Assembly (NCBI GenBank): GCA_030248225.1
Contig: JASANE010001723.1
Span: 49,598 to 113,597, forward strand
DNA from: Trileptium ribeirensis
Taxonomy: Eukaryota; Nematoda; Enoplea; Enoplida; Thoracostomopsidae
DNA: 64,000 nt
Direction of reading: 5' to 3'
Positions 11,091 through 21,727 of the stretch are shown here, one piece after another (positions within the stretch are counted from its first letter, which is position 1; the number at the start of each line of letters is the position of its first letter). Position numbers and translations under genes: made by a program. The notes beneath the pieces are model-generated. The model made no database searches. It was given only the letters and a program-made list of their open reading frames with translations, and was not told where the DNA came from.

Positions 11091-14000
11091 GTAAAATTTA
11101 GTAATTTTCGTATCTGATTACTAATTATTTTGTGGAATCCAGAGAGTGAGTTACCATAAAACACTGCTTAGGATTATTGGTATTGTCTGTTCTGGCAGAT
11201 TTTCAATAATGGCTACACTGGTTTTAAAACACAAAACGCTTCGTAAAAAATACTTACTTGTTCCTTTATCAGGGAACAAAGCATACCTGTTTCATGGCTT
11301 CTCCAAGGTGCCAAAATTATACCTGAGGCATGAACTGGTGGTCCCGTAGTTCAGAATTGGGGCGATCTAAGAATTCTTGACTGGCGGTTCTCCTTTTCAC
11401 CTGAGGAGTTCTTCAATTGAACTGGGGTATAAAGTATTGTATCTGTGAGAAAACATAAAAATGTAATTTAATTACTAACTGCAATATTGTGGATATTTAA
11501 CAATAAAAAATTTAACCTATTTTGACCCCCCGCAGAGAAGAATTTTGGAATTTTTTAACCAAAATAGCCAATTCTAAATTCGCCAATTTTCTAGCCGCGC
11601 AGGAAAGTATACGGGGGCAAATCCTGGGTATGCTTGATATACCTGGGGCTCCTCTCCCTATCTGGAAAAGCCTCATCTCTATACTTGGATAAAACTGCGC
11701 CCACAAAGTACGGTTGTCTTTTGCTGTTATTTTAGATTTGTGTCTTTATACGAAACACATAATGACTAAATCTATTTCAATAATAGGATGAAAATGCTTC
11801 AGGTCTTTCAAGTTACTCTAGCCCAAATTCCGCTGCGTTGTATTGCAAAACTGATATTTTCTACCTATGGCAAACCGAACGATAGGTTCTTGAAATACAT
11901 GTTCGAGCATATTCTTGACTATATTTTGGTTTTATTTCGCATATATCCTATCTTTTGGTATTCAAAAAATATTTTCCTAAAATTATATTTTTATTTAAAT
12001 TTCTATCCGTTAGTGAACAATACTTAATACGACCGATAAGTCGCACCGTTTTGATTCCGGTAATTTGCAGTAGCATTTAAGAGGGTTGTTGTAGGTAATA
12101 ACTCAAGCTAAACACGCAGTTATAGTGGCTGGCAATATGCTGCAATGTCCCTATGTATCTTCGATCATAACTCATTATTCGGCAGAAATATCATACTCAT
12201 TTCGATACCGGTGAGCTTATGCCAATGGTATGTGAGACAATGAATTTTTTCTGGAAATTATTTTAGACAAACCTTTTCAAATAAATTTGATTTCTACCAA
12301 AAGAAATTATCGTTCACTGTTTGCCAAAAAATGGTAATAAATATGGGTCAATTTTTGTGACATAACTATATTCCATGTATATTCAGTAAGTTTGTGATTC
12401 AATTAACAAACATTTTGGGCCACTTTACACAAAAATGACTACCATCTGTAACTTAGGATCTTGCTTTATTGTTTCTGAAATTGACGCATTAGAAATAAAC
12501 GAACACATACAATTTATTGTATTTGTGTTAGTGTATTCTCCGTTCAGAAGGGGTCAAATAGTGCGTAGATGCACTGGCTCTCCCCCGGCACGGCCTGAAC
12601 GAACCAAAAATACCGATAGCGATTTAACCTAGGTTGTATTGGCGTAACTGTCACATCACATAACCCGGTGTATTATAACTGCTCATTACTCTGTTGATCT
12701 AATATAACATGTGTGCTGTCGTCGTGTTACGAGGGGAGTCTGGGAAGCCAGACCACTTTTGGTTCGCGTTATTTTTATGCTGTTGTCATGTCGAAAGCAT
12801 TGTTCAGTTACGTTAGAATGCAAGGACCTTTTACCAAAAATTCTGCTACAAGGGCCTTGTGTCATGGCCAAGAAAGTGAATTCTGAGTATATAGCCAAAA
12901 AGTTAATTCCTAATACTAAGGTCTGTTAACATTAAGTCCTAAAAAGTAACTATGAATTAAGTGACAAATCACAATTACATTCAGGCGCACAACAAATATC
13001 ACAAGTTTAGCTTTGCAGCCTCTTCAGTTGCATTCTTATATACTTCTATTAGTGTCTTCTTATATATTATATTGACCCAAATATACTATGCATGTGACTC
13101 AAATAGTAAAGCAGCACATGATATAGGTATATATAGAGCTTTGTTCTCTGAACAAAATGAAACCATCCGCGGCATAATCGCTGTAATTTTTGGAGAGATG
13201 TGGCCAATCTGGTGTTTTCAAGGTCCCAAGGGCCCATTTACAAGCCATCTTAACCCAACCCTGTTTGACAGGTGATGTCAATAGCAACGCAGCGTTTATA
13301 GCTATATAGAGTTTTGCTTTCTGAACAAAATAAGCACAATCTTAGCCGAATCGCTCCAGCCGTTGAGGAGATATGTCCAATAAGGTACATTTGAAAACCC
13401 ATTTTGATCCAAGTCTGGAGCGTAGGTGACCTCGGCAACAACATCTAACAGGTTTATAGAGCTAAACTTTCTGAACAAAATGGCCCATAATGCGACCAGA
13501 TCACATTGGTGGTTGAGATATGTCTAATAACGTGTTTTGCTGGGATCCTTAGGGCTCTACCTGAACCTTTTCGGACGCCCTTTTAAAGGGAAGGCGTTGG
13601 AATCGGTTTTTGCGTTTAACAAAAGGGCAGAAATAGAGATTTTAAGCTTTTGAATGAGGTATCGCACGACCTGATCTGCCTAGAATGGAAGTTGAGTTAT
13701 GCGTGTCACACGACCACAAACAGACGCTGCCAAATTTACTCCTGGCTAGTAATAATCTTCACTTGGTTCGTTTCATTCAAGAATTGTCTGCCGTTGGAGC
13801 AACTGTAGACCATTTCTGCGACATGGCCACTCTGAATGTATGAAAATATATAAAATTTATTGGGCCCTCTTAACTCTTTTTGCCAATGTTAGTGGGACAT
13901 GGAATGTCTTTATTCAAATTCAGGCTATGGTCTGGGATGTCGTGTTTTTTGAGTTTGTTGTTTATTGCCATAAAATTGCGTCATTCAGCAGGTAGTGGTT

Positions 14001-17000
14001 CATTTACTGTTAGTAATTTTACTCCCTACGGCATTCATTGCACAAAAGATTTTCGTTCCAAGAATGCTTTGATCTCGCCTTAATATCCTGTGGGTGCACC
14101 TGGATAAACGATAAACGTGGGGTCTCTCCCTCCACGGAGACGGCAAGTCGATAATTGATCTTTCCGTTCGGAAAAAATTTAGTTGTTACCTCTCCTTTCA
14201 TAGAAAATTTTACTGTTACCCTCCATCTGACGGCGCCACATTTTTACCAGATGTTACAAGCTTGACCATCTGGTCTTTGTACTGGATAGAAATTTCGAAA
14301 TGTCAAATGCTATCAAAATTCAAATTGTTAATCATAAAACAGGTAACGCAATATATCTCCGAAGGGCTGCCGCGAATTATGACTTAGCCTTACTATTCAT
14401 TTAACAGTTGCGAAATGGTAATTGTAAATTTTGGCTCTATACCAAATTTTACCATTATCAAAGGTGAAAAATACGAAAGGGTCCAATAAAAGGGAGAACA
14501 AAATACCAACAAACAGTAAGGTATCTAGGCAAAACGTAACTTATATGTTACTGTAAATAACAGGGATTCTCATTGAGAACGTTACGGTAGTTGAAACGGC
14601 GCGAGCGGAGTTTTCACTGAGGGTGCCAGGGTGAAAATCGTGAAAATTTCTTTTTATCTGTCGCTGACAATCAGAATTCATTGTCGGATGGCCAGATTTT
14701 GACAATTTTTTTGTTCGATAGCAAAAGTGACGACCATGTGCCATCTATGGAACGCGAACAGCTCCGAACTCATCTTCGGGCTCAAAATGGCAAAAACCAG
14801 TTTGTAAGGCTTGCGAAATCTCGCCTAACGGTTACCAGTATTTCGCAGCCCATATCTCGCGACATAGGCTTCGCATCGAAAAACGCTGAATACGATACTT
14901 TTGCTATCTAGTGTCCAGCTTGACTCTGTTATACCTTTTGATGGGGTTTTATAGGTTTTTGATCGACGAACCCGATTTCCAAAATGTGCGCTTTCATTTG
15001 CCTAATTATGTATGACGTGTAGACATCAAGAATGGTCTAAATCTAGGTATTTCTGAAGGCTGAATTCAATGATTTGGTTATCCAGAGCCCAGCGTGCATA
15101 GTTCATGGGTTTTCCATAATGGTTTAAAGGTCAATTAACCTGATTTCCAGAATATATATATTATGTATTCAGTTGTTTGGCTACATATTTAGCATAGATC
15201 AATAAGAATTGTCTATATAAGTTTTTCGTACGTTGAATGCGATGATTTGGTTATTTAAAGACCAGCAAATGTACTTAATACTTTGTCAGTTGCTTTCGAT
15301 GTGTTTAGCATCGACGGGTTTTAGGATTTCCAAATGGTCTTGGGTGCAAGAGGTTTTAGGGTGGTATATACATCAAACATAGCATGTTAAAGTTGACTAA
15401 GCAAAATAACTTAAAAATGAAACCTCGCTTGCTCCGGTTCACATTTGTTTGCTAGAAACAAGTTATAAACAGTGATATTGCTGAATATTTTCTGTTGGTT
15501 ATTGAGAACACTGACGTAGCTAATGCAGATGAAGTTGCATCAAGGACTGCGGAATGTCTTTGCATTATCTCATCCACATTTCTTAGTTTAGCACCACGAC
15601 TTATCGGTTTTCTCTTCGTCAGATCGAACGTATTTATTTTTTTCTACAGGCCACGGAAGCTCTTATCTGTACAATACAGCGTTGTTGACGTCGTTGAAGA
15701 ATTTTTCCCCGCAATCACGTGGCACTATAATTGGTATGTTCGCTATATTTGACGGTTAACATTAGCACGTGCTTTGGTATTAATTTAGAATAATTTTATA
15801 TTAAACAAAATGATACATACATATTGTCAGACGAGCTATGTTGGTTTTAACAGGTACTTAGTTATTAGAGACATTAACTGAGAATATAACAGCTTCCCAA
15901 GCATTTATTTGTTAGTTGAGCGTTGTTGACGTTGTTGAAAAAAATTTTCACCGCAATCACGTGGCACTATAATTGGTATGTTCGCTATATTTGACGGTTA
16001 ACATTAGCATTTGCTTTGGTATTAATTTAGAATAATTTTATATTAAACAAAATGATACATACATAATGCCAGACGAGCTATGTTGGTTTTAACAGGTACT
16101 TAGTTATCAGAGGCATTAAATGAATATATAACAGCTTCCCAAGCATTTATTTGTTAGTTGAGGGTTGTTGACGTTGTTGAAAAATTTTTCACCGCAATCA
16201 CGTGGCACTATAATTGGTATGTTCGTTATATTTGACGGTTAACATTAGCATGTGCTTTGGTATTTATTTAGAATAATTTTATATTAAACAAAATGATACA
16301 TACATATTGCCAGACGAGCTATGTTGGTTTTAAAAGGTACTTAGTTATCAGAGACATTAACTGATAATATAACAGCTTCCCAAGTATTTATTTGTTGGTT
16401 GTGTTGATATTATGCTACTCAAGGACATATAATAGCAGTATTACATTGTTTAAATTAAAATTTCCACATGCAAATAGCGTGGTAAAAATCAAATATTTCC
16501 GAAGATTTTATAGCCAATTTCATCATAGCGTACGATTAGCCATTTATTTGTTAGTTGTGTGGATATTTTGCTACTCACGGACATATGTAATAGCGTACGA
16601 TTAGCCATTTATTTGTTAGTTGTGTGGATATTCTGCTACTCACGGACATATGTAATAGCGGCATTACCTTGTTAAAATTAAATTTTCCACATGCAAATGG
16701 CGTGGTAAAAATCTAATATTTGTGAAGATTTTATAGCCAATTGGCAATTACGATCCTGCGTTTGAAATCTAAAGCTAGCGTCACTTATTGTATGGTAAGA
16801 TTTAGTTGCTATACTCACAAGGAAACCACGTAGATGCCGCTTGAAACAGCTTTAGCTTTTACTTGAAATGTTTCGGCAGTCATCTATGGCTTTCGCAATT
16901 CTTTGGTAACTACTGAGTTACGCTGATCGTTGTATAATATTGTGATCTTCAGAGCTGGATTTAGTTGTCAGCTTCTGACTAATCAATTTTGCGCTGGCTA

Positions 17001-20000
17001 GGCTTTTCGCTGGTTATAGTAAGACTCATATTTATTAATCTACTTCTCAGGCATTCTTCATGCTGGGTACACGTTCGGTTGCGGCCTGGTAATAGTCACG
17101 TACAAAGTCATATTTAGTTTCCATCCAAAGTCATGGCAGGAAGACCGTAGCGCCCTTGAATGTATCCTTCTATTTCTTGTGATGGCATACGCAATTGTTG
17201 GCTTTGTTGGTCTGTTTGCAATTCGACGTTTTCGGCGCCAAAATTTAGATGCTGCCGCCGACGATGATCGAAACAATTTGTTGTTCGATGGCCAGGATAA
17301 TCGTGCAGCAGCGGCCGGTGTAACTACTTCGCGGCGGGGTCGCGTGAGGATCTCGGTTGAATGTGGGGATCTGTCTTCTGAGGTATTTAAGTTTTTGCTT
17401 GTTTGTTTTTCGTGTGATGCGTAATAACGTATCTGGATTAAATTTGTGTTATCATTTCAGTTTGCAATTTTTCTTGTCGTATGGTTATAATTGGTGTCAG
17501 CGTGCTATGCTTGGCCAAGTTCAAAGTAGGAACTTGTCGTCTATGGAGTCCGTAGCTAAACCAGATGAATTTAATTTAACCATTTATCATAGGTTTCGTG
17601 TTTTTCTGGTAGGATGATTATTTCAGAGTAATTTAGGCTTGCAAACGCAAGCGTAGTGGTACAGCATACCCTTTCTGCATAGATGGGAGGGGTCCGTCGG
17701 CTTAGGGGAGTAAAGTTTGCAATTTTAGCAACTCAAAACTCCCAAAAATTGTCATAAATTTTTTCCAATTTGCGATAAATTTATCTTAATTTCCCATTAT
17801 TTGTTGCCAATTTTCACCCTATTTTTTATAATACGCGCGCCATTTGTGCTTAGCGAACGGGGTGGGGGTAGATGGGACTTTGGTCCTGTCCTTATGGGTA
17901 ACTCAACCTCGCCCCGATTGACATATCTGCCTTACTACAATAAAACATCAAATCAACAAGGCTAATTATTCAGGTTGATTGCGCCTATTAAACTACGCAT
18001 ACGTGACTATCACAGGTGTTGGTAAAGCTCACGTATGGCCTTACAGACGTGTCTCGAATTATTTGGTTATGGGAGTAAATATTTCAGCCTGTTACTGCTG
18101 TGCAGCTTGTTAACAAGCTTAGCAAAGTTGATGACCGTTCAGGGTTTTTATGGAAGCCATAGGCCTTATGACGTTATTGCTCGTCTTCATTTTACAAAAA
18201 GTGGAACAATAAGTAATTTTCACTATTGTTTGGGAGGATAATTTCATGATAAGTCAATGTTGTTAAATCTATTTATTTTGTGTCTCTCGCTTCTAAGAAT
18301 ATGTAGTTAATATCAGACGTAGTCGTGTGAACACTTAAAAAAAATAAACAAACCTGTCGCTAACAGGTTGCCAAACATTTGCTTTTATTTATGTCTATTC
18401 GTTATGCGAATGCAAGGCAAAGTATGATTTCTATTTCGATTTTTTGAATGGGCTAATTTCTACGTCGATACCTGGCCCACCAATTGTTAATTGTTGCCAG
18501 TAGCCTCGGTCAACAGCGACCGCGATATCGCGACAATAAGTATACCTATCGGTAACTGTATTTTTTGTTTAAGTCTAATTGTTTAGTCTACTCTTCTGGC
18601 AAATTGTCATATATATGGTATTATAAGTAATGTGGCTCGCACTAGAGAGATGTGGTGTTTGGAAAAAGGAATTTTGGCGAATATACTATTTCCGGCGAAA
18701 ATTCTTATAGTTGGTGGATCTCGTCTACGGTTAATCGGGCAATACTAATGAATTTAAGAAATTAGCAGGACGTCCAGCCATTGTTAACAGTGATAGTTGA
18801 CTTTCAATTAAATCCCTGGCTATCTAATTATTGAGGCATTACGCAGATTTGATCAAATCCTGACGTGTAAACAATGGCAATAACTGATGTCCAAATCCAG
18901 CTATATAAAGAAATGAGACCAATACCACCCATAATAGCTTGAGCGGTTACAAAGACATTGTCGTTTTCGAGTGTCTGGGGTTCCATGGGGCCATTAAAAC
19001 TCGTTTTGGCCCAACCCTGCACTGTTAATAGTGACAATAGCAGCATACCTTTTAATTTCTTTACAAAATGAGATCAAAAAGTTCATATAGCAGGAACGGT
19101 TATGGGTATATTGCCGTTCTGGCGTATTTTGTGTCTCAATGGCACATTTAAAACTCTAAAACAGGTGAGCAGCAAAGCACTATATACCATATTATAGAGG
19201 CTTATTGATGTACAAAATGAGGTCACCTTTGACTCAGATATCGACAACCCAGATACGATAAATAACGTGATTTTTCAAGCTCCTTCGCAGCCCCGCCTGT
19301 GCCTCTTCGGTTCGCTTTTTAGTGGGGAAAATGTTCGAACTGGGCAAATTGAACCACTATACGGTTAGTAAGCGTCTCGATTCGCTGAAAATAAATTTGA
19401 GCCAGGGGTATGAACCGGGAGCCCCTAGTCCGGAAGTGGGAAAGAGGGCGCATTTTGCAAGAGGATCTGAACTGGTGGACCTCTGGCTTAAAGTGGAAAA
19501 TTGAAATCTCAAAATTTAATACTTTTCACGAACAAAGTTAAATTCATGTGCCTCAGAATCGGTGCAAAAATGTCTTTATTGTGATTAAAACCAACTTTTC
19601 AACCACTTATTTCAGAAAAATTTCGATCAAATTTTTAATTTTAGAAAGGGATTTTTGTTACAAATTTTGACAATTTTTATGTCAAGTGATGGTGATAAGG
19701 TGGGGGGGGGGGTGAGCCAAAAAATTTTTCGGGGACCAGTTTGCCGGGAGAGGAAAAGTTTTGCCAGAAGGCTTATCCGGGAATATGCATTTTTACCAGC
19801 GGCAGAGAAAATGGCACCCCCTCTTTGAAGAAGCCAGATAAGAATTTTTCGTTTCTCGAGTTGATAAGTTTTACTCCATTTTGTTCGATGCGCAACACAC
19901 CATTTTCTGAGACTATATACATATGTGCCGCCGTTAAAATAGCTTGTATGCCATATCGTCATAGCTGGTAAAACCAGCGCTGGCTTTATAGCTTAAGCAG

Positions 20001-21727
20001 CCATCTCTGTTCTGTTGAAAAGCCGATGTAAAACGGAGATGGCATTATTTTCAGTATTTTGCTATTTCTAGTACAAGCTTTGGGTAGAACAATTTTAGTG
20101 TGGTATCAGTTACAAGTCTTGCTGCAAAAAGGTATTTGAAAAAATTTGAGTTCAAAATTATACAACGAATTGAAAAAACAGTTTTCTGTTACTGTTGTTG
20201 CCCAGTATGTAGGTATTATAATATAGGTTAGACACTCGTGTTTGCTTGAAATTTAGGCTCTTGAGTACTCTGAAGATATCGAACGCAACAATCGGCTGTC
20301 CGAGTCCAGTGTTGAAGATAGTCCAGCGCCAATCATCTCAACGAATCGAGGTATAATGTGTATGTTTTTGAGTTTACATTAGTTTAGTTTTTACTTTTTA
20401 TTGATTTCAGTACTACATAATATACATGCAAATGGGCTCGCCTGAATGTTTGAAAATCTGTTTCTTCGTCATTTAGCGATACTAGGCACAATATTGGATT
20501 CCATTCGAGCTTTTTGTTCTGACTGCTTATTTTAGCCTCTATAATACACATAAAATGTGTTACCGTTACTTTACAACTACAATCAGCACGATATGTAATA
20601 GGAGCATATCATTGAAAAATATAGAATATCTTTTGTGGTAAATTTCATGCAAAACTTTAAAAAATTTTGATAGTAAAAAGTAATGCTAATGGTTTGTTTT
20701 CGTCATGTTCACATTGCATCCTATCTCATTTGAGTTCACCTTACAACAAATCTAATCCGATACGACCAAACTCTGTGGTTAACGTTTCAGCCTATTATAT
20801 TTTTTCTCGTAACATAATTGTGATTCGGGATGCAATGTGAACACCTTACATGCGGCAGAAGTGCAAATTGGTCCAGTAGCAATGAGAACTCGCCTTTTGG
20901 TTTTATTAATATGTTTAGGATCTGAACGGTTAACAACTGCCAGTTCTGTTAACGGATATCCATCACTTACTGCCGCTGGCGCATCGCGATCACTATCAGT
21001 TGACGAGTATGGCCGTTCGTGGCGCGATATATTATGCACAGGTCATTTTTATGTTCTCGCATGGTCTTATTTATTCCTCGCACCACCGGCTTTGTCGGTA
21101 CTATTGTTCCTTCCGAAAATGCTTCAATCGCTTGGCATCGAAATGTACACAGCTTCGATTTTGCTTGCTCACGTGTGGACCAGCTCAGTTGTATGCATCT
21201 GCCTCGGATTTGTTTTGGATCGATTTCGACCGTCGTCAGCGTGCCCTCGGGTAAACTTTCTTATTTTTACTGGCATAGGCTATACTGGTGTGCTGTTCCT
21301 TTGCGCGTCGGTTTTAGAGCCAGTTTCGCCGAATGATATCGATATAGGTGGATCACGCCAAGCTGTTATTCTGTTGACCGCATTGCTTTCGATTTTCAGT
21401 GGTGCCATGCTTGGAGCGTGCCTTGTCGTATTTCCAGTTTTGATTGCCGAGAGCTACGGATCAAAACATTTAGGCCTTAACTGGGCTATGTTTACAACTG
21501 CGTTCGGTGTGTTATCATTGATTTTATGGGTTGGCTTTTCGGCTATTTATTACTCGTACATTCCTGAAAGTTCGTCGCCTGCGGTTGCCACTGCCGATCT
21601 CATTTGCACCGCTGGTCCGCAGTGTTATCGGTGGTTCTTGGTACTGGTCAATGGTATTGTTGTGATTGGAACGTGTTTGCTGTGTTTGTCGAGTAATGCG
21701 ATAGCTGAGCGTTACGTTCAAAGTTGA
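10815..21727 (+). CDS. Nodulin-like/NFD4-like major facilitator transporter (spliced gene, N-terminal region incomplete)
   Basis: Predicted 12-TM membrane transporter of the major facilitator superfamily; its substrate cannot be deduced. Exons placed by splice sites and phase: 10815-11090, 13893-13991, 15650-15733, 17051-17382, 20257-20350, 20919-21727. Phases join perfectly from 13893 onward. One exon (phase 0 to 1) between 11090 and 13893 was not found; it should hold TM2 and the loop with the family's D-x-x-G-P-type motif. The family signature is read across two junctions: GHGSSYLYNTALLTS, then NFSPQSRGTIIG, then ILHAGYTFG. A long acidic/Ser-rich loop separates the two six-TM halves, as is usual for MFS proteins. 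The last exon encodes TM7-12 and the stop. About 565 codons are accounted for. The family is best known from plants and protists, so its presence in an animal-like genome is notable. Confidence 0.8.
13100..13500 (+). repeat. ~170-bp tandem repeat, three diverged copies
   Basis: TATAGAGCTTTGTTCTCTGAACAAAATG (near 13131), TATAGAGTTTTGCTTTCTGAACAAAAT (near 13304) and a shorter third copy near 13456 each precede a GAGATATGTCCAAT-like block. The array lies in the transporter intron where the missing exon should be. Confidence 0.75.
13893..13991 (+). CDS. Transporter exon (TM4 region)
   Basis: Preceded by a pyrimidine-rich acceptor (CTTTTTGCCAATGTTAG) and followed by a CAG|GTAGTG donor. Phase 1 to 1 (2+96+1 bp). 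It encodes GHGMSLFKFR and a hydrophobic CFLSLLFIAIK stretch, ending RHSA. The last base joins the next exon's GC to make the Gly of the family's G-x-G-S-S motif. Confidence 0.6.
14590..15370 (-). repeat. Inverted copy of the 8.5-10.9 kb repeat family
   Basis: The reverse complement contains CACTTTTGCTATCGAACAAAA, matching 10795-10815 almost exactly, plus AAATTTTCACG and the older GATTTGGTTATCCAGAGC-type units. The gene's first located exon and this intron therefore contain inverted relatives of one repeat. Confidence 0.75.
15650..15733 (+). CDS. Transporter exon carrying the family signature
   Basis: Acceptor TTTTTTTCTACAG, donor G|GTATGT, phase 1 to 1, 84 bp. It encodes HGSSYLYNTALLTSLKNFSP followed by QSRGTII, matching the nodulin-like consensus G-x-G-S/N, then T-N-x-x-N-F then R-G. 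Its last 55 bp start a 241-bp tandem repeat that copies the exon end, the donor and some intron twice more downstream. Confidence 0.85.
15679..16400 (+). repeat. 241-bp tandem triplication of an exon end, splice donor and intron
   Basis: Three head-to-tail units start at about 15679, 15920 and 16161. Each holds GTTGTTGACG, the last part of the transporter exon, the ATAATTG|GTATGTTCG donor, and about 186 bp of intron ending TTATTTGTTAGTTG. Copy 2 has a +1 shift in its exon-like part; copy 3 keeps the exon frame. Neither has the acceptor or the first 29 bp of the exon. Confidence 0.9.
16394..16743 (+). repeat. Nested duplications in the transporter intron
   Basis: TAGCGTACGATTAGCC through CACGGACATATGTAA occurs twice back to back (about 16526-16590 and 16591-16656). 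A longer segment ending GAAGATTTTATAGCCAATT near 16520 recurs, ending near 16743. These belong to the same intron that holds the exon-end triplication. Confidence 0.8.
17051..17382 (+). CDS. Transporter exon (TM5-TM6 and start of central loop)
   Basis: Acceptor ACTTCTCAG, donor GAG|GTATTT, phase 1 to 0. It begins ILHAGYTFGCGLVIV (TM5), continues through SFHPKSWQEDRSALE to a hydrophobic stretch with VMAYAIVGFVGLFAI (TM6), then RRFRRQ and a hydrophilic loop with acidic DAAADDD and ending CGDLSSE. Confidence 0.85.
18035..18241 (+). CDS. Small ORF in transporter intron, function unknown
   Basis: ATG-initiated 68-codon frame beginning MALQTCLELF with a hydrophobic stretch (YFSLLLLCSLLTSLA) that could be a signal anchor. 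No splice sites or homologous family are recognised. It lies inside the 17383-20256 intron and may be chance. Confidence 0.2.
   Translation: MALQTCLELFGYGSKYFSLLLLCSLLTSLAKLMTVQGFYGSHRPYDVIARLHFTKSGTISNFHYCLGG
18832..19046 (-). CDS. Small ORF antisense in transporter intron, possible secreted/TM peptide
   Basis: The minus-strand frame from ATG at 19046 encodes about 72 residues. It starts MLLLSLLTVQGWAKTS (signal-peptide-like) and has a second hydrophobic segment (GGIGLISLYSWIW, then SVIAIVY). It is open for several codons upstream of the Met. The family is not recognised; it may be a nested gene or chance. Confidence 0.3.
19260..19975. other. GC-richer intronic block, no gene assigned
   Basis: Short open frames occur on both strands (for example 19322-19504 plus). 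Fragments such as GAACTGGTGG and AGCCCCTAGTCC weakly echo 11330-11680 (GAACTGGTGG, ATACCTGGGGCTCC), suggesting an old dispersed repeat rather than a gene. A G10 run sits near 19703. Confidence 0.35.
20257..20350 (+). CDS. Transporter exon (central cytoplasmic loop)
   Basis: Acceptor GAAATTTAG, donor CGAG|GTATAA, phase 0 to 1, 94 bp. It encodes ALEYSEDIERNNRLSESS and then VEDSPAPIISTNR: charged and Ser-rich, suited to the loop between TM6 and TM7. Its phase fits both neighbours. Confidence 0.8.
20707..20842. repeat. Perfect 15-bp inverted repeat spanning 136 bp
   Basis: GTTCACATTGCATCC at 20707-20721 and GGATGCAATGTGAAC at 20828-20842 are exact reverse complements, inside the last transporter intron. 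No matching target-site duplication is visible outside the arms. It may be a small terminal-inverted-repeat element or an RNA stem. Confidence 0.6.
20919..21727 (+). CDS. Transporter terminal exon (TM7-TM12, stop)
   Basis: The acceptor TTTATTAATATGTTTAG leaves GA as the end of a codon started by the previous exon, keeping the long frame. The loop (SERLTTASSVNG...) leads to RSWRDILCTGHFYVLAWSY. Six hydrophobic segments follow, including CICLGFVLDRFRP after TM8 and AESYGSKHLGLNWAMF before TM11, both typical of MFS C-terminal halves. TGA ends at 21727 after a short tail ending YVQS. The open frame starts further upstream at 20837, but the splice joins correctly only at 20919. Confidence 0.88.

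Noticed and set aside
12961..13275. 104-codon plus ORF
   Set aside because: Half of it is the first unit of the 13.1-13.5 kb tandem repeat.
17461..17617. Possible transporter exon after a TTATCATTTCAG acceptor
   Set aside because: Its open frame needs phase 2, but the preceding exon ends in phase 0 and joins cleanly to 20257.
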